From the NCBI GenBank assembly GCA_964465065.1, contig CAYXHZ010000003.1, forward strand, positions 1 to 64,000: a stretch of DNA of 64,000 nt, in the 5' to 3' direction. The DNA comes from CAYMND01 sp964465065. Its GTDB lineage: Bacteria; Acidobacteriota; Aminicenantia; UBA2199. The notes below the pieces were generated by a model, which was not told the DNA's origin, did not search any database, and saw only the letters and a program-made list of their open reading frames with translations. Below are positions 34,166 through 44,763 of this stretch, piece by piece (positions within the stretch are counted from its first letter, which is position 1; every line of letters starts with the position of its first letter). The position numbers and the translations under genes were made by a program.

Positions 34166-34735
34166 CTAGCTTTCAAGCAGGTTGAGCAAACAACCGATGT
34201 GGGGAACGATGGCGTCCGGCATCTGCACTTCCCCCCGGATCACCTGGGCCATGGTTTTCGCTCCCAGGCCGCTCAGTACCAGCACCGTCCGGCAACCGGC
34301 GTTGCGGCCGACACCGATGTCGACCGGGCTGTCGCCGACCATCCAGGAACGGCTCAGGTCCAGATTCAGGTCCTTTTCCGCCTGCAGCAGCATGCCCGGC
34401 TGCGGTTTGCGGCTGGGGTGGGCGCAGTTGTAGGGAAACACAGTGCCCTCGGGGTGGTAAGGTGAATAGTAGAAGGCACTGATCTGAACACCCTCCTTTC
34501 GCAGACGCTGGTCGAGGCAGGCATGGAAGGACTCCACCGCGGCGCAGCTGCAGTAACCGCGGGCCACAGCCGACTGGTTGCTGACGACGACCAGTCGGTA
34601 GCCGAGCTTTTGCATGATTCTCAGGCAGTGATAGACCTGGGGATACCAGCATATTCGGGCCGGATCGTTGTTGTAGCCGCGGTTGGTGATCAAGGTTCCA
34701 TCCCGATCCAGGAAGACAGCTCTAGCCAGACTCAT
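34166..34735 (-). CDS. HAD-family phosphatase, GmhB-like (heptose bisphosphate phosphatase type)
   Basis: The 189-aa protein has VFLDRDGTLI (catalytic Asp10 and Asp12), VVSNQSAVARG, RKPQPGML and MVGDSPVDIGVGRNAGC, the HAD motifs of the GmhB/HisB-N group. GmhB removes the C7 phosphate of heptose-1,7-bisphosphate for lipopolysaccharide core sugar. The zinc loop is altered: where E. coli GmhB has C-P-H-H-P and C-D-C-R-K-P, here are S-P-Y-H-P (91-95) and C-A-H-P-S-R-K-P. The ATG overlaps the end of the heptosyltransferase gene by 4 bp, which supports a heptose role. Confidence 0.8.
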   Translation of the reverse strand: MSLARAVFLDRDGTLITNRGYNNDPARICWYPQVYHCLRIMQKLGYRLVVVSNQSAVARGYCSCAAVESFHACLDQRLRKEGVQISAFYYSPYHPEGTVFPYNCAHPSRKPQPGMLLQAEKDLNLDLSRSWMVGDSPVDIGVGRNAGCRTVLVLSGLGAKTMAQVIRGEVQMPDAIVPHIGCLLNLLES

Positions 34736-35814
34736 CCGCCTGTTCCCCCGGTCTGGCCGACGGCCGTTTTTTCCCGGAGCGCTAGCAAATCCGCCAGGCC
34801 CTGCACCACCTCGTCGACGGAGATGGCCGTCATGCAGCGATGGTCGATCGGGCAGTGCCGGTGCGGGCAGGGCGAACACTCCACCGCCTTGTAGATGACC
34901 CGTGAATCGGCAGCCAAAGGTCCCGACACCTGCGGATCGTTCGGTCCGAACAGAGCCAGCAGCGGCACGTTCAGGGCCCAGGCGGCATGCATCAGGCCGG
35001 AATCGTTGGCTAAAGCGCAGACCGCTCCGGCGATCAGCGTCAGGGACAGGTCCAATGGCAACAAACCGGCCAGATTGCAGCAGACGCTGCTGTCCAGTCC
35101 TGTCAGTATCTCTTGGATCAACGGTCTCTCCGCCTGACCGCCGAGACAAACCACCGTCCGTTCGGGATAATCCTCCATCATACGGCGGATGACGGCCGCG
35201 AACCGTTCCTTGAGCCATTGCTTGGCGCTTCCAAAGGCCGCACCGGGGGCGATGACGATCGGTGCCGGCTTCAGGTTTACGCCCAGCTGTTGCAGCCTGC
35301 GGTCCAGCTCGTCTTTTTTCTCATCCGGGATCCGCAGCGGATTGGCGACGGGCAGGGGTAAGGGCCGGCCGAAAGCCTGCAGCAACCGTTCGTAGTAATC
35401 CGTCTGATGGATTGGTCCGGGATTGGGCTGGGCATGGCTTAGCAGGAAAGCGCGGCCGTCACGGGCGTAGCCCAGGCAACGCCGGATCCCGGCCAGACGA
35501 AATTCGAGCGCGCTGGCAAACGAATTGGTGAACAGGAGCCCCAAATCGTAGGCTGTACCCTGACGGCGTATGGTCTTGACGGTCGCCGCGATCCGTTCCC
35601 GGCTATTGCCTGTCTGCACCGTGATGATCCGGTCCAGCGGAATTCCCAAACGGAACAGATCGACAAGATGGGGCCGGCAGATCAGGTCGATGCGGCTGTC
35701 CGGAAACAGCCGGCGCAAATGATGGATTGCCCTGGAGGACATGATGCAGTCGCCGATCCAGTTCGGCGCACGCACCAGAATGGAATGAATAACCGGATCA
35801 GCCTTCGACAGCAA
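34732..35814 (-). CDS. GT9 family heptosyltransferase (WaaF-like)
   Basis: The 360-aa protein has ILVRAPNWIGDCIMSSRAIHHL at its start, IVIAPGAAFGSAKQWL, CNLAGLLPLDLSL and ALANDSGLMHAAWALNVPLLALFGPNDP. These are the nucleotide-sugar and DSG motifs of ADP-heptose:LPS heptosyltransferase II. A C-terminal CSPCPHRHCPIDHRCM resembles the Cys cluster seen in WaaF proteins. It acts at the inner face of the inner membrane on lipid A-core. The only in-frame start that keeps the N-terminus is TTG at 35814, which lies within the 3' end of rpoZ (17-bp overlap). It is followed by the GmhB-like gene. Confidence 0.87.
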   Translation of the reverse strand: MLSKADPVIHSILVRAPNWIGDCIMSSRAIHHLRRLFPDSRIDLICRPHLVDLFRLGIPLDRIITVQTGNSRERIAATVKTIRRQGTAYDLGLLFTNSFASALEFRLAGIRRCLGYARDGRAFLLSHAQPNPGPIHQTDYYERLLQAFGRPLPLPVANPLRIPDEKKDELDRRLQQLGVNLKPAPIVIAPGAAFGSAKQWLKERFAAVIRRMMEDYPERTVVCLGGQAERPLIQEILTGLDSSVCCNLAGLLPLDLSLTLIAGAVCALANDSGLMHAAWALNVPLLALFGPNDPQVSGPLAADSRVIYKAVECSPCPHRHCPIDHRCMTAISVDEVVQGLADLLALREKTAVGQTGGTGG

Positions 35815-36118
35815 CGGGGTCGTCGATTTCGTCTTCGTTTTCCTCTTCTTCTAGAATATCGGCTTCGTCATTGTCGTTTTCGGTTTCTTCCGTCTCGGGC
35901 GGCGGATCCTTGAACATCTCGTCGAGCAGGTTTTCGTAGGTATCTTCGTTGAAGTTCTGCAGATCGATTTTGCCCTGATTGATCTCTTCGAGGGCTACAG
36001 TCAGAGGATTTTCGGCCTTGATATCGACACGTTTCCGCGAACCGTTTATCAACTGTTTGGCCCGGCGAGCCGCCAGAATGGCCAAACGGAACTTACCGAC
36101 TTGTTGTTGTTCTTGCAA
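35798..36118 (-). CDS. rpoZ: RNA polymerase omega subunit
   Basis: The 106-aa protein has FRLAILAARRAKQLINGS and KNPLTVALEEI-like KAENPLTVALEEINQGKI, the conserved core of omega, which helps assemble RNA polymerase. The tail is extremely acidic (ETEETENDNDEADILEEEEN), longer than in many species. The start is TTG at 36118 with AGGAGG exactly 6 bp upstream. No guanylate kinase gene is adjacent, unlike the common gmk-rpoZ order. Confidence 0.88.
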   Translation of the reverse strand: MQEQQQVGKFRLAILAARRAKQLINGSRKRVDIKAENPLTVALEEINQGKIDLQNFNEDTYENLLDEMFKDPPPETEETENDNDEADILEEEENEDEIDDPVAVEG

Positions 36119-36195
36119 ATGATGCCTCCTTACGTTAATCCCGGAAACAGCGGGAACATTGTACCAGACTTGCGCCTGATGTCAAGAAAAGCCGT

Positions 36196-36672
36196 TCACC
36201 ACTTATTGTATTCCACACCGTTCAGACCCTTGTTTTCCGAAGAAGTGTACACGTCCCAGACGTTTTCGCCCCCCCAGCTGCGACTGTCACGGTCATCCTG
36301 GTAGGAACGCTTGTTCCAGTCGGTCGTCCCGGTCATGGGGTCCAGCGGGATACGACGCAGAAAGCGCCGGATCCGGGTCTCACCGCCCTCTTCTTTGTAT
36401 TCCACTCCTTCAACCAAATCCTCCAGAGTGGGGGGATAACCGTAGGTCTCTTCCTCGAAATCGATTTTCTTGTCGATCACGAACTGATGGTAATCATCGA
36501 TGGCCTGGCGGATGTCCCGCAGGGCGGCGCGCAACTGTTGTTCGCGGTCCCGCTTGATCGACATCTCGACCATGGGAACGGCCAGAGAAGCCAGCACGGC
36601 GATCACCGCCGTAACGGTGACCACCTCGATCAGGGTAAAGCCGCGCCGGTGATTCCTCGGTCCGTCACTCAT
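36196..36672 (-). CDS. Type II secretion / type IV pilus pseudopilin (GspG-like)
   Basis: The 158-aa protein has the class III signal RRGFTLIEVVTV, cut by prepilin peptidase between G and F, then a hydrophobic helix VIAVLASLAVPMVEMS. The later YPPTLEDLVEGVEY, RRFLRRIPLDPMTGTTDW and WDVYTSSENKGLNG are typical of GspG major pseudopilins. It is inserted in the inner membrane before assembly. The ATG overlaps the pnp stop (ATGA), so it belongs to an rpsO-pnp-pseudopilin transcript, away from the assembly genes at 51431-58665. Confidence 0.88.
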   Translation of the reverse strand: MSDGPRNHRRGFTLIEVVTVTAVIAVLASLAVPMVEMSIKRDREQQLRAALRDIRQAIDDYHQFVIDKKIDFEEETYGYPPTLEDLVEGVEYKEEGGETRIRRFLRRIPLDPMTGTTDWNKRSYQDDRDSRSWGGENVWDVYTSSENKGLNGVEYNKW

Positions 36673-38783
36673 CCACGTCGCTGCGGTCGGGGGCGGGGAG
36701 CCGGCGGCCGGAAGCCCTCATCGCTGACTGCACGGCGGCTGACCCGGATGCGGTTGTCGCGGTCGACATCGATGACCCGGACTTCCATGGAGTCGCCGAT
36801 ATTCAGATTCAGATCGCTGATATTGCGTACACGCTGGTCGGACAGTTCCGAGATATGGACCAGACCGGTGGCGCCACGAAAGAGTTCGACGAACACGCCG
36901 TACTCCTCGATGCGGCTGATTTTACCGGTGTACAGCTTGCCGATCTCGACGCCCTGGGTGATTTCCCGGATGCGTTCGATCACCTGCTGGGCCAGATCAT
37001 GGGTGGCGGCGGCGATGGACACCTTGCCGTCGTCCTCGGTATTGATCTTGACATCGAAGGTGGCCACCAGTTCCTTGATGGTCTTGCCGCCGGGTCCGAT
37101 CAGGTCCTTGATTTTCTCGCGGTTGATCTGGATGGTGGTGATGACCGGAGCGTATTCGGACAGTTCCTTGGCCGGTTCGCAGATGGCTTCGTGCATCTTG
37201 TCCAGGATGTGCAGTCTGGCCTGACGGGCCTGTTCCAGTGTGCTGTCGATGATGGCGTCGTTGAGACCGTCGATTTTGATGTCCAGCTGTACGGCGGTGA
37301 TGCCCCGACGGGTGCCGGCGACCTTGAAGTCCATATCGCCGAAATGGTCCTCGTAACCGGCGATATCGGTCAGCACGACGAAATCGTCGCCTTCCTTGAC
37401 CAGGCCCATGGCGATTCCGGAAACCGGAGCGCTCAGCGGGACACCGGCATTCATCAGCGCCAGCGAACCGCCGCAAACCGTGGCCATGGAGGAGGAGCCG
37501 TTGGATTCGAGGATGTCGGAAACGACCCGTACGGTGTAGGGAAATTCCTTGGCCTCGGGCATGACCTGGTACAGGGCTTTTTCGGCCAGATTGCCGTGAC
37601 CGACTTCACGACGGCCGGTACCACGCAGGAAACTGACTTCACCGACCGAAAAAGGCGGGAAATTGTAGTGCAGCATGAACCGTTTGTTCTCGCCGGACGG
37701 AGCCAGGTCGTCGAGCCGCTGGGCGTCGTCTTCCGAACCCAGGGTGATGGTGGCCAGGGCCTGGGTTTCACCGCGGGTGAAAACGGCCGAGCCGTGAACG
37801 CGGGGCAAAACCCCCAGCTCGATGGAGATGTCGCGGACCTGATCGAAGGCGCGACCGTCATTCCGTTTCTTCTCGCTGATCAGAGCGCGGCGGAAAACGG
37901 TGTATTCCAATTCGTGGATGGCCTTCTTGAGCAGCCAGAGTTTGGCGTCGTCGGTCTCATCGCCGATGATCTCCTTGGTGAGAGTCTTGATCTGTTCGGC
38001 CCGTTCCATCTTCTTGACGGTGTAGATGGCGTCGCGGTAGCGGTCGCCGAACTGCTCCAGCAGCTTGCCGACCAGTTCCTTGAGCTCCAGGTTGGGTTCG
38101 ACCACCATCTTCTCGGGGTTGATGAATTCCTTCTGGGCCACACAGATGTCATGAATGATGCTTTTACCGTAGGCCAGCATATCCTTGAACTGGGCTTCGC
38201 TGAATTCGTTGCCGCCGGCTTCGATCATGACCACTTCCTTCTCGGTGCCGGCCACCTGAACCACCACGTCCATGTCCTTGAGCTTTTTCAGACCGGGGTT
38301 GATGATGTATTCACCATCCTTGAGGCCGAGCTTGACCGCGCCCACCGGGGTGTTGAAGGGAATGGTCGAGGTGAGCAGCGCCACCGAGGCGGCGATGATG
38401 CCCATGCTGTCGAAATCGGTGTCCAGGTCGGCGGAAAGCAGATTGGTGATGATCTGGGTTTCGTTGTAGAAGTTGTCGGGGAACAGCGGCCGGATCGGGC
38501 GGTCGATCAGACGGGACAGCAGGACTTCCCTTTCGGACGGCTTGCCTTCCCGTTTGAAGTAACCGCCGGGAATTTTACCGGCCGAATAGTTGTTTATGCG
38601 AAAATCGACCATCAACGGGAAGAAGTCCTGGTCGCCCTTGCCTTCATCCTTCATGTTGGCCGTAGCCATGACTACGTTGTCGCCGTACTGTACCACGGCC
38701 GATCCATTGGACTGCTTGGCCCAACGACCGGTTTCGATAATGAGTGGTATCCCCCCCACTTCAAACTGCAAAGATTTTTTCAT
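36669..38783 (-). CDS. pnp: Polyribonucleotide nucleotidyltransferase (PNPase)
   Basis: Phosphorolytic 3'-5' exoribonuclease, part of RNA decay. The 704-aa protein has two RNase PH domains (FPLMVDFRINNYSAGKIPGG; FMLHYNFPPFSVGE, GRREVGHGNLAEKAL, SSSMATVCGGSLALM), a KH domain (INREKIKDLIGPGGKTIK) and a C-terminal S1 domain (GKISRIEEYGVFVELFRGATGLVHIS). The length is normal. GGAG lies 9 bp before the ATG. It follows rpsO as in many bacteria. The intercistronic region carries a branched stem that may be an RNase III target. Confidence 0.97.
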   Translation of the reverse strand: MKKSLQFEVGGIPLIIETGRWAKQSNGSAVVQYGDNVVMATANMKDEGKGDQDFFPLMVDFRINNYSAGKIPGGYFKREGKPSEREVLLSRLIDRPIRPLFPDNFYNETQIITNLLSADLDTDFDSMGIIAASVALLTSTIPFNTPVGAVKLGLKDGEYIINPGLKKLKDMDVVVQVAGTEKEVVMIEAGGNEFSEAQFKDMLAYGKSIIHDICVAQKEFINPEKMVVEPNLELKELVGKLLEQFGDRYRDAIYTVKKMERAEQIKTLTKEIIGDETDDAKLWLLKKAIHELEYTVFRRALISEKKRNDGRAFDQVRDISIELGVLPRVHGSAVFTRGETQALATITLGSEDDAQRLDDLAPSGENKRFMLHYNFPPFSVGEVSFLRGTGRREVGHGNLAEKALYQVMPEAKEFPYTVRVVSDILESNGSSSMATVCGGSLALMNAGVPLSAPVSGIAMGLVKEGDDFVVLTDIAGYEDHFGDMDFKVAGTRRGITAVQLDIKIDGLNDAIIDSTLEQARQARLHILDKMHEAICEPAKELSEYAPVITTIQINREKIKDLIGPGGKTIKELVATFDVKINTEDDGKVSIAAATHDLAQQVIERIREITQGVEIGKLYTGKISRIEEYGVFVELFRGATGLVHISELSDQRVRNISDLNLNIGDSMEVRVIDVDRDNRIRVSRRAVSDEGFRPPAPRPRPQRRG

Positions 38784-38798
38784 TTTGGTTTTTCTCCT

Positions 38799-38860
38799 CT
38801 GCCGCTGCTGGATCGCGATTCTACTAAAACGTGTTCTAGAGAACGACGTGAACGCGGCAG
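38799..38860 (-). promoter_or_regulatory. Branched hairpin between rpsO and pnp
   Basis: CTGCCGC (38799-38805) pairs with GCGGCAG (38854-38860). Inside, ACGTGTTCT (38829-38837) pairs with AGAACgACGT (38840-38849) around a 2-nt loop with one bulge. In E. coli, PNPase is autoregulated through an RNase III stem at the same place. This stem is a candidate counterpart. Confidence 0.5.
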
Positions 38861-38899
38861 GCTATTTTTTTAATTGATTGTACTGCTCAAAAATGTCTA

Positions 38900-39169
38900 C
38901 TACTTGCGCAGACCGAGATCCTTGATCAGGGTGGAATATCCCTGAAGATCGCTGCGCTTGAGATACTGCAGCAAGCGGCGCCGCCGGGCGACCATGATCA
39001 GCAGACCCCGTCGGGAATGATGATCCTTCTTGTGGACCTTGAAGTGCTCGGTCAGATATTTGATCCGTTCGGTCAGAACGGCCACCTGGACATGGGTCGA
39101 TCCGGTATCGTTGCTATTGCGCTGGAATTTATTGATCAGCGTCTGCTTTTGTTCGCTCGTAATGCTCAC
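38900..39169 (-). CDS. rpsO: 30S ribosomal protein S15
   Basis: The 89-aa protein shows NDTGSTHVQVAVLTERI, HKKDHHSRRGLL and RRRLLQYLKRSD, the S15 signature. It binds 16S rRNA early in 30S assembly. The start is GTG at 39169 with AGGAGG 5 bp upstream; a nearby ATG is out of frame. pnp follows on the same strand, the widespread rpsO-pnp order. Confidence 0.97.
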   Translation of the reverse strand: MSITSEQKQTLINKFQRNSNDTGSTHVQVAVLTERIKYLTEHFKVHKKDHHSRRGLLIMVARRRRLLQYLKRSDLQGYSTLIKDLGLRK

Positions 39170-39594
39170 GCATTCCTCCTGACATATTTTTGGTTATTCT
39201 ATCAGATTTTTCATCGGCTGTAAACCAATACATTTTTTTTGGGGGAATCCGGGCTGCCGGGAAGAGACCAATAGATCCCGTTTCGCCCATGCTGGCCATG
39301 ACTCCTATCCGGCGACTCCTCTATATATCTGACACTCTGATATACAATATCTATATAATATAATGACAGTTTTCAAAACCCTTTTGCAATTAATTTGCAA
39401 AAATCTTTTGTTTTGCCAAATTTTATTTGTTATTTTGCTATATTATAAAAATATTCAGCAATAAATGCTCGATAAACCCCTTACGGCATCCCTTGATTTT
39501 TCAAAAGGGCTGTGTTACCTTTGAGCTTACTGCGCAGCTCTCATATGACGGGATCTGCGTACATCCTGAAATCACCAATGCTGGAGATTTAGAC
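39170..39594 (+). other. Long AT-rich leader/intergenic region before gcvT
   Basis: These 425 bp have no gene. Positions 39330-39470 are very A+T-rich, with several TATA-like blocks (TATATAATATAATG near 39353-39366). Two hairpins lie nearer gcvT: CCCTTGA/TCAAAAGGG (about 39489-39509) and CGCAG/CTGCG (39533-39559). Such a long leader could hold a regulatory RNA, but I could not recognise the conserved core of a glycine aptamer or any other riboswitch. Confidence 0.4.
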
Positions 39595-40689
39595 ATGAAG
39601 AAAACAACCCTCAACAGCGCCCACCACAAGCTGGGCGGTAAAATGATCGATTTCACAGGCTGGGAGCTCCCGGTACAGTACAGCGGAGTCAGCGAGGAGC
39701 ACATGGCCGTCCGTACCTGCGGAGGCTTTTTCGACGTCAGTCACATGGGCGAAGTCTATTTCCGGGGTCCTGACGCCCTGGCCGCCGTGCAGCACATCAC
39801 CTCCAACAACGCCGCCAAGCTCACCCCGGGCAAAATTCAATATTCGGGGCTGATGACCGAAAGGGGCACCTTCGTCGACGACCTGCTGGTCTACATGATT
39901 TCCCCCAGCGAATACCTGCTGGTGGTCAACGCCGCCAACCGGGACAAGGACGTGTCTTACATGAAGAAAAACTGCGCCCGGTTCCAGACCGTCATCAGCG
40001 ACGAGAGCGACGAGATCACCCAGATCGCCATCCAGGGTCCCTGCTCCGAGAAACTCCTGCAGCAGTTCACCAGGACCCAACTGGCCCCCATCGGCTACTA
40101 TTGCTTCGAAATGGGTCAGGTCGACGGCATCGACACCATCATCTCCCGCACCGGTTACACCGGCGAGGACGGTTTCGAAATCTACTTTCGCGCCCAGCCC
40201 GAACAGGCCTGCGCCCTGCTGTTCAAACTTCTCGAAGCCGGTAAGCCCATGGGCATGATCCCGGCCGGCCTGGGCGCCCGCGACTCCCTGCGTCTGGAAG
40301 CCTCGATGTCGCTCTACGGAAACGACATCGACGACCAGCACACCATCCTGGAAGCCAACCTGGGCTGGATCCTCAAGTTGCAGAAAGGCGATTTTATCGG
40401 CAAAGCCGCCCTGGAAAAACAGAAAGCGGAAGGCATCAAGCGCAAGCTGGTCGGCTTCGAAATGATCGAACGCGGCATCGCCCGCCACGGTTACCCGATT
40501 TTCGTGAACGGTCAGCCCTTCGGCACCGTCACCAGCGGCACGCAGCCACCATTTATCAAGAAAGCGATCGGCATGGCCTACCTGCCCATCGAATACACCG
40601 AGGTCGGCAGCCGTTTCGAAGTCGAGATCCGTGACAAGCGGGTGGCGGCTCAGGTTGTCGCCATGCCGTTCTACAAACGTGAGAAATAA
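39595..40689 (+). CDS. gcvT: Aminomethyltransferase (glycine cleavage T protein)
   Basis: Takes the aminomethyl group from H protein and forms methylene-tetrahydrofolate and ammonia. The 364-aa protein has HKLGGKMIDFTGWELPVQY, FDVSHMGEVYF, TSNNAAKLTPGKIQYSGL, RTGYTGEDGFEIYF and GLGARDSLRLEASM. The ATG at 39595 with GGAG 9 bp upstream gives the normal start; the frame upstream is leader sequence. It is the first gene of gcvT-H-PA-PB-glyQ-glyS-radA. Confidence 0.96.
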   Translation: MKKTTLNSAHHKLGGKMIDFTGWELPVQYSGVSEEHMAVRTCGGFFDVSHMGEVYFRGPDALAAVQHITSNNAAKLTPGKIQYSGLMTERGTFVDDLLVYMISPSEYLLVVNAANRDKDVSYMKKNCARFQTVISDESDEITQIAIQGPCSEKLLQQFTRTQLAPIGYYCFEMGQVDGIDTIISRTGYTGEDGFEIYFRAQPEQACALLFKLLEAGKPMGMIPAGLGARDSLRLEASMSLYGNDIDDQHTILEANLGWILKLQKGDFIGKAALEKQKAEGIKRKLVGFEMIERGIARHGYPIFVNGQPFGTVTSGTQPPFIKKAIGMAYLPIEYTEVGSRFEVEIRDKRVAAQVVAMPFYKREK

Positions 40690-40729
40690 TTCCGGATTTT
40701 ATCAATAACGAAAAGCAAGGAGGCAATCG

Positions 40730-41119
40730 ATGAATCTCAGCAATCTCAAATTCACCAAAGAACACGAGTGGGTCCGTGCGGAAGGACAGGAAGCTGTCAT
40801 CGGTATCACCGATTACGCCCAGAAGGAATTGGGAGACGTGGTTTACGTCGAATTACCCGCCGAAGGTGAAAAATTCAAGAAAGGCGACGCCTGCTCCAAC
40901 ATCGAGTCCGTCAAGGCGGTCAGCGACATCTATATCCCCATCTCCGGCGAGGTCATCGCCGTCAACAGCCAACTCGAGGACAAGCCCGAGCTCATCAACC
41001 AGTCCCCCTACCAGGACGGCTGGATTTTCCGCATCAAGATCGGCGATGCCCAGGAACTGAACGCCCTGCTCACCCCCCAACAGTACGAAGAATACCTCAA
41101 AGGCATATCCGAGGAGTAA
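40730..41119 (+). CDS. gcvH: Glycine cleavage system H protein
   Basis: Lipoyl carrier of the glycine cleavage complex. The 129-aa protein has KEHEWVRAEG, IGITDYAQKELGDVVYVELP and SVKAVSDIYIPISGEV; the lipoylated Lys is in ESVKAVSD. The size and motifs are standard. AAGGAGG lies 8 bp before the ATG. Confidence 0.97.
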   Translation: MNLSNLKFTKEHEWVRAEGQEAVIGITDYAQKELGDVVYVELPAEGEKFKKGDACSNIESVKAVSDIYIPISGEVIAVNSQLEDKPELINQSPYQDGWIFRIKIGDAQELNALLTPQQYEEYLKGISEE

Positions 41120-41121
41120 TC

Positions 41122-42467
41122 ATGCAGTATTTCCCATTAACCGATGCAGATCGGCGGGAAATGGCGGCATGTATCGGCATCGGGGATGTCCGGGAACTCT
41201 TTTCGGACATTCCCGGCGATGCCGCATACTATGCCCTCGACGCATTACCCGAAAGCTTGCCGGAAAACCGCCTGATCAAGCGCTTCGAGAAATGGGCCGA
41301 TAAGAACCATTACGCCGAATATCTCAGCTTTCTCGGTGCCGGAGCCCACGACCATTTCATTCCCGAAGTGGTCAACCAGCTCAGCATGCGGGGCGAATTC
41401 CTGACCCCCTACACGCCTTATCAGCCCGAAGTAAGCCAGGGCAGCCTGCAGGCCATGTTCGAATATCAGACCATGATCTGCATGCTGACCGGCATGGATG
41501 TATCCAACTCCTCCCTTTACGATGGCGGTACCGCCGCTGCCGAAGCCTTGCTGATGATGACCCGCAAGAGCCGCAAGCACAAAGTCTTGGTTTCCGAGGC
41601 CCTGCACCCCGAATACCGTGAGATCATCCACACCGTCATCCAGAACCTGGATATCCAGGTACAGACGATCCCCGTCGACAGGCAGAGCGGTGTCACCAGT
41701 CTGGATGAACTGCGCAAGGCCATAGACGCCGACACGGCCGGAATGATTTTCCAGTCCCCCAATTTCTTCGGTGTAGTCGAAAACGGCAGGACCATCAGCG
41801 AACTATGCCAGGGTCAGAACATCCTGTGCACCCAGGTCGTCGCCGAAGCCATGTCGCTGCCGTTCCTGTCCACTCCAGGCGAAGCGGGTGTCGACATCTG
41901 CGTCGGTGAGGCCCAGAGTTTCGGTCTGCCCCTCAGTTTCGGCGGTCCTTACCTCGGCTTCATGGCCGTCAAGAACGACTTTTTACGCCAGATGCCCGGT
42001 CGTCTTGTCGGCCAGACCGTGGACCAGCAGGGCCGACGCGGCTACGTGCTCACCCTGTCGACCCGCGAACAGCACATCAAGCGCGAGAAAGCCACCTCCA
42101 ACATCTGCTCCAACCAGGCCTGGTGCGCCCTGCGCGCCGGCATGTACCTGGCCACCATGGGCCGCAAGGGCCTGCAGGACATCGCCGAGCAGAACCACCG
42201 CAACGCCGCCTATTTCGTCTCCTCCGTCACCGGCCTCAGCCAGGTGGAGGTCGTCTACCCGCGCAATTTCTTCAACGAGGTGCTGCTGCGTTTCAAGAAG
42301 ACCAACGCCGCCGACGCTCAGGCCAAACTCCGTTCCGCCGGCATCCTGGCCGGACTGCCGCTGGGCTGGTTCTTCCCCGAACTCAACGATTGCGTCCTGC
42401 TCAGCTTTTCCGAATTGCATGACCGCAGCGATATCGACCGTCTGGTCGCTGCCCTGGGAGGTCTGTG

Positions 42468-42468
<1 letters not shown>
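41122..42468 (+). CDS. gcvPA: Glycine dehydrogenase (decarboxylating) subunit 1
   Basis: Half of the split P protein, which decarboxylates glycine with PLP. The 448-aa protein has SFLGAGAHDHFIPEVV, FLTPYTPYQPEVSQGSLQAMFEYQT, DGGTAAAEALLM and GGPYLGFMAVKNDFLRQMPGR. These are the marks of GcvPA, which lacks the PLP lysine. GAGGAG of the gcvH end serves as ribosome binding site. The stop overlaps the gcvPB ATG (TGATG). Confidence 0.96.
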
Positions 42469-43907
<1,439 letters not shown>

Positions 43908-43911
43908 ACGC

Positions 43912-44759
<848 letters not shown>

Positions 44760-44763
<4 letters not shown>

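Noticed and set aside
36855..38873. 672-aa plus-strand ORF opposite pnp
   Set aside because: It is the antisense of an unmistakable PNPase gene and lacks any domain.
39170..39594. Glycine riboswitch upstream of gcvT
   Set aside because: The conserved glycine aptamer core could not be found; only unspecific hairpins and AT-rich sequence are present.
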